Shown piece by piece: positions 53,445 through 59,290 of a DNA stretch of 64,000 nucleotides (position 1 is its first letter; each line of letters opens with the position of its first letter). Origin of the DNA: a candidate division KSB1 bacterium (GTDB lineage: Bacteria > Zhuqueibacterota > JdFR-76 > DREG01); NCBI GenBank assembly GCA_022566355.1, contig JADFJB010000003.1, positions 1 through 64,000 on the forward strand, read 5' to 3'. Made by a program: the position numbers and the translations under genes. Under the pieces are notes generated by a model that was not told the origin of the DNA, made no database searches, and saw only the letters and a list, made by a program, of their open reading frames with translations.

Positions 53445-53876
53445 ATGAAAATTGCAATGGCTGCGGATCACGCTGGGTATGAACTTAAAGAACAAATTAA
53501 AACTTATTTAATCGAAAAAGGACATGAGGTCAAAGATTTTGGCACGAATTCCTCTGAATCTGTCGATTATCCACTTTTCATACGGCCTGTTGCCGAAGCG
53601 GTTGTTAAAGGCGAGTTCGAACGAGGAATTATTCTGGGTGGCTCCGGCAATGGGGAAGCCATCGTTGCGAATCGACTGAAAGGGGTTCGGTGTACCCTAT
53701 GCTGGAATTCGAAGTCGGCGAGGCTGGCCCGAGAGCATAACGATGCTAATATCTTGTCACTGGGCGCGCGGTTAATCAACCTTGAAACTGCAAAAAGTAT
53801 TGTTGATATTTGGCTGACTACCGAATTCGTTGGGGGAAGGCATGAAAGAAGAATTAAACAAATTGATAATAATTAA
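53445..53876 (+). CDS. rpiB: Ribose-5-phosphate isomerase B
   Basis: This 143-residue RpiB/LacAB fold protein (MKIAMAADHAGYELKEQI) interconverts ribose-5-phosphate and ribulose-5-phosphate in the pentose phosphate pathway. The catalytic loop GGSGNGEAIVANRLKG, with E71, belongs to the actinobacterial (M. tuberculosis-like) type that uses Glu as base. The E. coli type with the catalytic Cys has CGTGIG. The phosphate-binding Arg in the C-terminal GGRHERRI is present. Length fits (about 145-160). Confidence 0.92.
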   Translation: MKIAMAADHAGYELKEQIKTYLIEKGHEVKDFGTNSSESVDYPLFIRPVAEAVVKGEFERGIILGGSGNGEAIVANRLKGVRCTLCWNSKSARLAREHNDANILSLGARLINLETAKSIVDIWLTTEFVGGRHERRIKQIDNN

Positions 53877-54354
53877 TTAGGTTTGACGATGGAGAATCTA
53901 GATCGAATAGCAAGCGTTTTAATATTGTCCGTTATCCAGGATTGTATTTTGACAACAATTTCAAATTGTATAAAAATGAAATCAATCAAAGAACCCTTTA
54001 TCCCTTAGTGAACTTCGTTTCCTTCGTGGTGAAATAATACAAGTTCTCTCTATTTTCATTCACTTATGCTATACAGTGTAAAACTTTGTTTTTTGAACAA
54101 ACTTTTTAACAGATGTTTCTTTTTTGACAGGATTAACAAGATATACTGGATTTTTATCCTGATTATCCTGTCTAAAAATGAACATTTAGATTAGTAAAAT
54201 ATATTTTTTGTTTGCAGCCTTGAGTTGCGCTGTGATTTAAGTTAAGTAAATCATCCATGTAATAATTATGAATTTGTTGGTTTGCTAATTGATTTTATGC
54301 ACGGGAAAAGAATTATCTTGATCCTAAAATTTTAAATCTTTAAATTATTATCCT
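53877..54354. other. Intergenic region with palindromic repeat
   Basis: No gene is seen. Aside from the palindrome at 54126-54172, there are phrases such as CCTTAGTGAACTTCGTTTCCTTCGTGGTG that look like common intergenic repeat fragments. The promoter of the sulfur-related genes probably lies in its right half, which is strongly AT-rich. Confidence 0.5.
54126..54172. repeat. 47-bp imperfect palindrome (GACAGGATTAAC type)
   Basis: GACAGGATTAACAAGATATA at the left end pairs imperfectly with TATCCTGATTATCCTGTC at the right end. The ATCCTG-rich palindrome is of a widespread intergenic type and could act as a transcription stop after rpiB. Confidence 0.6.
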
Positions 54355-54591
54355 ATGGCATATGTGGTGAGCAAAAAATTAGATTGTCGATGGTTATACG
54401 ACCCACTTCCAATTATCCGCTTAAGTTGTGCTGTTCGACAATTAAATGCTGGAGAAATCATTGAAATGATATCAAATGATCCTGCAGCTTTGTATGATAT
54501 GAAAGCATGGAGTAAATTAACCGGCCATACCGTACTAGAAACAACAAATCGCCCAGACCATACTTGTTTTTTAATTCAAAAAAAGATATAG
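54355..54591 (+). CDS. TusA-like protein lacking the catalytic cysteine
   Basis: This 78-residue SirA/TusA fold protein has the family pattern LDCRWLYDPLPIIRLSCAV and AGEIIEMISNDPAALYDM..W. In TusA the signature is L-D-x-x-G-L-x-C-P-x-P, with the Cys carrying a persulfide. Here the positions are W13 for Gly and D16 for Cys, while P17 and P19 remain. It cannot carry sulfur in the normal way, unless C11 or C25 serves. It is 9 bp upstream of a TusA-like gene that keeps the Cys. It may be a structural or regulatory partner. Confidence 0.78.
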   Translation: MAYVVSKKLDCRWLYDPLPIIRLSCAVRQLNAGEIIEMISNDPAALYDMKAWSKLTGHTVLETTNRPDHTCFLIQKKI

Positions 54592-54600
54592 GAGATTTTC

Positions 54601-54840
54601 ATGGCTGAATATGAAATCAAAGAAACCTTGGATTGTAGTGGATTACTATGTTCAGAGCCGGTTATAAAAACAAGCAAAAAAATTAAAGAGTTAGAAGTAG
54701 GTGATGTATTTGAAATGATTTCCACCGACCCGGGTGCAATGCCCGATATGCAAGCATGGGCAAACCAGACCAAACATGAACTGCTGGAGTCTAGTGAGGA
54801 TGGGTCGCTGTACCGTTTTGTAATCAAAAAAACTCATTGA
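54601..54840 (+). CDS. TusA-family sulfur carrier protein
   Basis: This 79-residue protein retains the reactive cysteine C17 in LDCSGLLCSEPVIKTSKKI. The usual CPxP motif reads CSEP, with the first Pro replaced by Ser. The rest (VGDVFEMISTDPGAMPDMQAW) is typical. TusA proteins receive persulfide sulfur and pass it on to partners such as DsrE-type proteins, sulfur oxidation enzymes or tRNA thiolation. AGGAG overlaps the stop of the gene before. DsrE2-like gene follows 21 bp downstream, an order (tusA-dsrE) known from sulfur oxidisers. Confidence 0.87.
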   Translation: MAEYEIKETLDCSGLLCSEPVIKTSKKIKELEVGDVFEMISTDPGAMPDMQAWANQTKHELLESSEDGSLYRFVIKKTH

Positions 54841-54861
54841 ATTTTAAATGGAGGCAAAACC

Positions 54862-55383
54862 ATGTCAAAAGAAAATGGCACTCGTCGCCTTGCTTTAATC
54901 TCTAGTAAAGGAACTTTAGATTGGGCGTACCCACCATTTATTATGGCGAGCGCTGCCGGAGCGATGGATTGGGAGGTGGCAATTTTTTATACTTTTTATG
55001 GTTTACCGCTTTTAAAGAAAAAATTGGATGCAACAGTTACCCCGATTGGTAATCCTGCCATGCCCATGAAAATGCCTTTTGGCCCGAAAGGTTTTCAAAA
55101 CATTGATTGGAATATCCCAAATCTTTTGATGAGCAATATTCCCGGTTTCGACAATGTTGCTACAAGTTTAATGAAACAGACCTTTAAGAAAAAAGGTGTT
55201 GCCACAATTGAAGAGCTGCGGGAAATGTGTATTGAGATGGACAACGTGCGCTTGATCGGTTGCCAGATGACGATGGATGTTTTCGGTTTTAAACGAGAAG
55301 ATTTTATAGATAAATGTGAAATTGGTGGTGCGGCGACTTTTTTGGAATACGCCGCAGATGCGGATGTAAATCTATTTATTTAG
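54862..55383 (+). CDS. DsrE/DsrF/DrsH-like (DsrE2-type) sulfur-transfer protein
   Basis: This 173-residue protein starts with a GGAGG ribosome site. It has the DsrE2-type layout: RRLALISSKGTLDWAYPPFI at the start, an insertion with GNPAMPMKMPFGPKGF, and the conserved cysteine motif LIGCQMTMDVFGF near residue 143, with GGAATFLEYA at the end. In sulfur oxidisers, DsrE2 is encoded with rhodanese and TusA and is proposed to move sulfane sulfur in the cytoplasm. The classical DsrE2 has membrane segments; here the central part is amphipathic at best. It is third in the operon with the two TusA-like genes. Confidence 0.85.
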   Translation: MSKENGTRRLALISSKGTLDWAYPPFIMASAAGAMDWEVAIFYTFYGLPLLKKKLDATVTPIGNPAMPMKMPFGPKGFQNIDWNIPNLLMSNIPGFDNVATSLMKQTFKKKGVATIEELREMCIEMDNVRLIGCQMTMDVFGFKREDFIDKCEIGGAATFLEYAADADVNLFI

Positions 55384-55459
55384 GTATCACACTTTCTTTG
55401 ATTAGGATATGATACAAAATAGTAGGGTATACAGATTTTCTTGGAGATGCTCACAGAAG

Positions 55460-55546
55460 GGTCGCTTTTTTCGCGAAGCTCAAGCAGCCGTATCTCTTAA
55501 TCACGCTAACATTGCCGCGATTTATGAAGTTGATGAAAATCGATAA
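55460..55546 (+). pseudogene. Relic of a serine/threonine kinase (alpha-C region)
   Basis: One frame reads GRFFREAQAAVSLNHANIAA then IYEVDENR and stop. This is the alpha-C helix and beta-4 segment of the kinase family (intact version at 43270-43345: RFIHEAKAASALQHNNIC then TIHEIGE). The glutamate of the helix is kept. Nothing kinase-like precedes or follows in the same frame. It is an isolated fragment, 110 bp upstream of the GC-rich rhodanese-MBL gene. Confidence 0.6.
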
Positions 55547-55655
55547 CCAGGCTTTTATCGCAAAGAAGGAGGCAAAGAAGATATTCTCGGAAGGTTGAGA
55601 AACGATTAAGCGTTACATGCGTGTTGTAGAGCAACCTGATTGAAAGACAGAGAAA

Positions 55656-56879
55656 ATGACCAAACAACAAGCACAAAAGACGGAGTGGACGGTCCGGGAA
55701 CAGAAGGAACATCTGGATCGCCGTGCGAACTTCTTTATTCTTGATGTGCGCAACCGCGACGAGTTCTCCGTCTGGAAGATCGAGGGGTGGAAAACACCGC
55801 CCACATTGAACGTACCTTACTTCGAGATGTATGAGAAGGGCGGCAAGGACGACTTCATCGAGTCGATAATTGCCTATATCGAGATCGAGTTGCTTGGACA
55901 GTTACCCAAGGACCGACCGATCTTGGCCGTTTGTTCCAAGGGCAACACCTCGGCATACGTGGCCGAAGGCCTATGTCAGCTCGGTTACGACGCATTCAAC
56001 CTACAGGGTGGCATGCAGGCATGGGGCAACTTCTACGAGATCAACCCAGTCACCGAAAGCCGCGAGTTGAGCGTCTACCAGATCAGCCGGCCAGCGCGTG
56101 GCTGCTTGAGTTACATCATCGTAAGCGATGGCCAAGCGGTGGTCATCGACCCGTTGCGCCATATCGAAACATACCTCGACATCGCGAGCGCGAAAGGATT
56201 CCAAATTGAACACATCATGGAGACCCACGGCCATGCCGATCATATTAGCGGTGGGTCAAAGCTGGCCAAACAGCTCAACCGACGGTACTACCTCCACCCT
56301 TACGACGGCATCCACCTCCTTGATATGCTACCAGCTCGCATTCCTTTCGAGTACCTGCGTGACGGTCAGGCGCTCTCGGTCGGCAAGGCGAAAATCCAAA
56401 CCCTACATATCCCAGGTCACACACTTGGTAATGTGGCCTATCTTCTGAATGAAGCGTACTTGTTCACCGGTGACAGCATCTTTATCAACTCGATCGCCCG
56501 TCCGGATCTCGGTGGACGTGGGGAGACCTGGGCGGGGCTGCACTATCACTCCCTAAGAAGACTACTCGATTTTCCCGACACGACGTTTGTGCTACCGGGT
56601 CACTTCAGCACTCCACGCGAAGCCAACGTCGCCGGGCTTTTCATGGCTTCCTTGGGCGAGCTAAAGGAGAAGAACGAGGGCCTGCACATGGCCCAGAAGA
56701 GCGAAGATGCGTTTGTACAGTACATTTTGGGAAGCCTACCGGAGTTCCCGTCGCAGTACGTTGAGATCAAGCGGGTAAACGCGGGCCTGCTTCTCGTCGA
56801 CGAAGTTAAGGCGAGTGAGCTTGAGCTAGGAAAAAACGTCTGCGCGTTGGCGCAAGCCTACGAAACAGAGTCGACTTGA
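55656..56879 (+). CDS. Rhodanese plus metallo-beta-lactamase (persulfide dioxygenase-like) fusion
   Basis: This 407-residue protein has a rhodanese domain at residues 8-135 with active-site loop VCSKGN (C93), then an MBL domain at 140-360. The MBL motif is THGHADHISGG (H191, H193, D195, H196), with GHTLGN and FTGDSIF. The order resembles persulfide dioxygenase (ETHE1/Blh)-type enzymes that oxidise glutathione persulfide to sulfite, with rhodanese supplying or accepting sulfur. Here the rhodanese is N-terminal, not C-terminal as in CstB-like fusions. The gene is visibly GC-richer than its neighbours, with G/C-ending codons throughout (CGC, CTG, ATC, GAC), which suggests horizontal transfer. 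Confidence 0.88.
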   Translation: MTKQQAQKTEWTVREQKEHLDRRANFFILDVRNRDEFSVWKIEGWKTPPTLNVPYFEMYEKGGKDDFIESIIAYIEIELLGQLPKDRPILAVCSKGNTSAYVAEGLCQLGYDAFNLQGGMQAWGNFYEINPVTESRELSVYQISRPARGCLSYIIVSDGQAVVIDPLRHIETYLDIASAKGFQIEHIMETHGHADHISGGSKLAKQLNRRYYLHPYDGIHLLDMLPARIPFEYLRDGQALSVGKAKIQTLHIPGHTLGNVAYLLNEAYLFTGDSIFINSIARPDLGGRGETWAGLHYHSLRRLLDFPDTTFVLPGHFSTPREANVAGLFMASLGELKEKNEGLHMAQKSEDAFVQYILGSLPEFPSQYVEIKRVNAGLLLVDEVKASELELGKNVCALAQAYETEST

Positions 56880-56918
56880 GCACCGCATGAGTTGAGGAAT
56901 CATAAGAAGGGATTAAGT

Positions 56919-57063
56919 ATGAGAATGACATTCGACAAGGTTCTGGATGCACGCGGGCTCGCCTGCCCCATGATCGGATATTAAAACCAAGGCATATGCA
57001 ACAATGGCCGAGGATTCTACTAAACTAATAGTATTTACATATAGTATTTACATAAAAAAATAG
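56919..57063 (+). pseudogene. Third TusA gene, frameshifted
   Basis: AAGGG precedes ATG 56919, and the first frame gives MTFDKVLDARGLACPM then a stop at 56982. It keeps the classical L-D-A-R-G-L-x-C-P-M motif. The next frame from 56977 continues DIKTKAYATMAEDSTKLIVF, the following TusA strand and helix. A short indel after the CPM breaks the gene (the second Pro of CPxP is also lost). It shares the GC-rich start of the rhodanese-MBL gene, 39 bp after it, and was probably acquired with it. Confidence 0.75.
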
Positions 57064-57195
57064 ATGGTACCAGGCGTTGGGGGATAAATTCCATACAAGA
57101 GTTATTTTCGTGATACAAAGATTAAAAATCGATATTCTTTGATATTTGAGAGGATGCAAAGGCACAATTAGGAAAATTACGGGGACAATTATTAA

Positions 57196-57254
57196 ATGAT
57201 CGGCAAACCATCCTCCACTACAAATTTCTCTCCAAACGCGACGACCACAATTGA
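57196..57254 (+). pseudogene. Relic of a kinase 5' end (first of two)
   Basis: ATG 57196 encodes MIGK; after a one-base loss the reading continues ILHYKFLSKRDDHN and a stop. With the base restored it is MIGKTILHYKFLSK, matching MIGKTISHYKILEK of the intact kinase at 43106. The fragment ends before the glycine loop. Confidence 0.6.
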
Positions 57255-57419
57255 AACAATTGGGTAGTTTCAAATGCGACAAAATTATCTATTTACACAA
57301 ATATACAAACAAAGTCAAAAAATCATTGATTTTTAACTTATCAATTTGTAAAATTCAATATCGTAGAAACGGAAATATCTCCTGACTAAAATCAAAAACT
57401 ATCTTGTAATAACCATATC

Positions 57420-57546
57420 ATGATCGGCAAGACAATATTTCACTAAAAAAATTCAAATATCGCGTGCTGGCCAAGGTATTTCAGATATTTTCAAGATACT
57501 TAAGCAGAGCTTGGTCAAAACAATGAAAACTAACCTGGATCGTTAA
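57420..57546 (+). pseudogene. Relic of a kinase 5' end (second of two)
   Basis: ATG 57420 gives MIGKTIFH and a stop; with one base restored it reads on as YKKIQISRAGQGISDIFKIL to a stop at 57544-57546. Residues 1-10 match the kinase start; the rest is only faintly like the glycine loop region. The reading ends immediately before the ATG of the ferredoxin-NrfD gene, so decay of this gene has shaped that gene's leader. Confidence 0.55.
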
Positions 57547-59217
57547 ATGCAATTTGGATTCATTATCGACAACCGTAGATGTATTGGTTGCCACGCTTGT
57601 ACTGTAGCATGTAAAGCAGAACATGATACTCCTCTGGGTGTCAATCGAACCTGGGTTAAATATATTGAGAAGGGTGAATTCCCAAACACACGCCGCTTGT
57701 TTTCGGTCATGCGCTGCAACCACTGTGCGGATGCGCCCTGTGTGGAAATTTGTCCTACCGGGTCCTTATTCACTCGTGAAGACGGCATCGTCGATTTTGA
57801 TAAACGTCGCTGTATCGGCTGTAAAGCTTGCATGCAAGCCTGTCCCTACGACGCGCTTTACATCGACCCTGAAACGGATACAGCGGCAAAATGTAACTAT
57901 TGCGCCCATCGAGTAGATATTGGTTTAGAGCCGGCTTGTGTAAATGTTTGTCCAACTCATGCGATCATTTCCGGTGATATGGACGATCCGCAATCGGAAA
58001 TATCTCAACTATTGGCTCACGAGAAAGTCACGGCAAGGAAAGTCGAAAAAGGAACTCAACCTAAATTGTTCTATATCGATGGAGATGAGGCGTCTTTAAA
58101 TCCAGCTGCAACAGATCAATCGAGTGATTATATGTGGAACTCACAAATCTCCGGAGTCGGCCATTTTGCCAGCTATGCTGAAAATCGGATTGCAAGTTCT
58201 GATCCACAAGAATTGCTCAATCAATTAACCGGCAGTAACGGTGATGATAAACAATGGCTATCCAGTGAGAAAAACCCCAAAGAAAAAGTGCTAGTTCCTG
58301 AAAGCCAAGGTAGCGAAATTATCCAACAAAAAGCCAAAGATGTTGTCGAAGAAACAACCAAGCGAGTTTATGATAGTCCGGGTAAAGGAGTCTTGTGGGG
58401 TTGGGAAGTGCCGGCTTATATCTGGACCAAAGCGGTTTCAACGGGTGCATTCCTGGTTCCTTTCCTGGCATTCGTGGGTGGTTTTTCTTCGGTTAGCGAC
58501 CCAGTTCAATGGCTTGGATTGAGCCTGGGATTGTTATTTCTTGTTTTAACCAATATTCTGCTAATTAAGGACTTGGATCAGCCATTTAGATTTGCTTATG
58601 TTTTGCTAAGACCCCAGTGGCGATCCTGGCTGGTCCGTGGTGGCTATGCAATCACTTTTTATGGTGGATTGTTGACCGCCGGGATTATTACAAAGTTAAG
58701 CGGATTAACCAATCTGGAAATTTTGGTAAAATGGCTTTGTGCAATCGTCGCAGTTATAACTTCTGTTTATACCGCATTCTTACTTGCCCAGGCTAAAGGC
58801 CGCGATTTTTGGCAGAGTCCGATCTTACCGTTTCATATGATCGTTCACACAATGCTAGCTGGTGCTGCTATTTTTGCTTTTCTGTCACCCATAGCCGGAT
58901 TTGATCAAAGTTGGCATACTTATTTGGATCATGTTTTTTACACGTTTATTATTCTAAACTTACTGATTATTAGTGTGGAGTTATTTACACCACACCCGAC
59001 AGCAGATTCAAAGGTCGTTGTAGATATGATAATACGTGGACGGTTCAAGAGGCTATTCAAAGTGGGTGTTGTCATTATGGGCAATATCGTTCCATTATTC
59101 TTTGTTTTGTTGGGCAGCCCGGAATTATTGCCGTTTGTGGGTTTGTTGATTTTGATGGGGATCTATTTCACAGAACATATCTGGGTGCTGGCGCCGCAAC
59201 TGGTTCCATTAAGTTAG
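57547..59217 (+). CDS. Ferredoxin-NrfD fusion, SoeB/SoeC-like electron transfer and membrane subunit
   Basis: These 556 residues combine two proteins. Residues 1-190 are an NrfC/SoeB-type four-cluster ferredoxin: CIGCHACTVAC (12-22), CNHCADAPCVEICP, CIGCKACMQACP and CNYCAHRVDIGLEPACVNVCP. After a polar linker, from residue 290 is an NrfD-type membrane protein with about eight helices (GWEVPAYIWTKAVSTGAFLV is the characteristic first helix). In PsrABC and SoeABC complexes these are separate proteins that pass electrons between the molybdenum subunit and quinone. The catalytic subunit gene follows 73 bp downstream. The ribosome site is weak. The fusion would fix the stoichiometry. Confidence 0.9.
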   Translation: MQFGFIIDNRRCIGCHACTVACKAEHDTPLGVNRTWVKYIEKGEFPNTRRLFSVMRCNHCADAPCVEICPTGSLFTREDGIVDFDKRRCIGCKACMQACPYDALYIDPETDTAAKCNYCAHRVDIGLEPACVNVCPTHAIISGDMDDPQSEISQLLAHEKVTARKVEKGTQPKLFYIDGDEASLNPAATDQSSDYMWNSQISGVGHFASYAENRIASSDPQELLNQLTGSNGDDKQWLSSEKNPKEKVLVPESQGSEIIQQKAKDVVEETTKRVYDSPGKGVLWGWEVPAYIWTKAVSTGAFLVPFLAFVGGFSSVSDPVQWLGLSLGLLFLVLTNILLIKDLDQPFRFAYVLLRPQWRSWLVRGGYAITFYGGLLTAGIITKLSGLTNLEILVKWLCAIVAVITSVYTAFLLAQAKGRDFWQSPILPFHMIVHTMLAGAAIFAFLSPIAGFDQSWHTYLDHVFYTFIILNLLIISVELFTPHPTADSKVVVDMIIRGRFKRLFKVGVVIMGNIVPLFFVLLGSPELLPFVGLLILMGIYFTEHIWVLAPQLVPLS

Positions 59218-59290
59218 GAAAGCGCCTAAAGCGCCAAAATTGCCAAATGCTTATTATCATATATTTTTTGGTTACCAATAGGAGAATTTA

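Noticed and set aside
54601-54840. Assignment as the tRNA-thiolation TusA
   Set aside because: Linkage to DsrE2, rhodanese-MBL and a molybdoenzyme, and the altered CSEP motif, favour a sulfur-oxidation role; no tusBCDE or mnmA genes are near.
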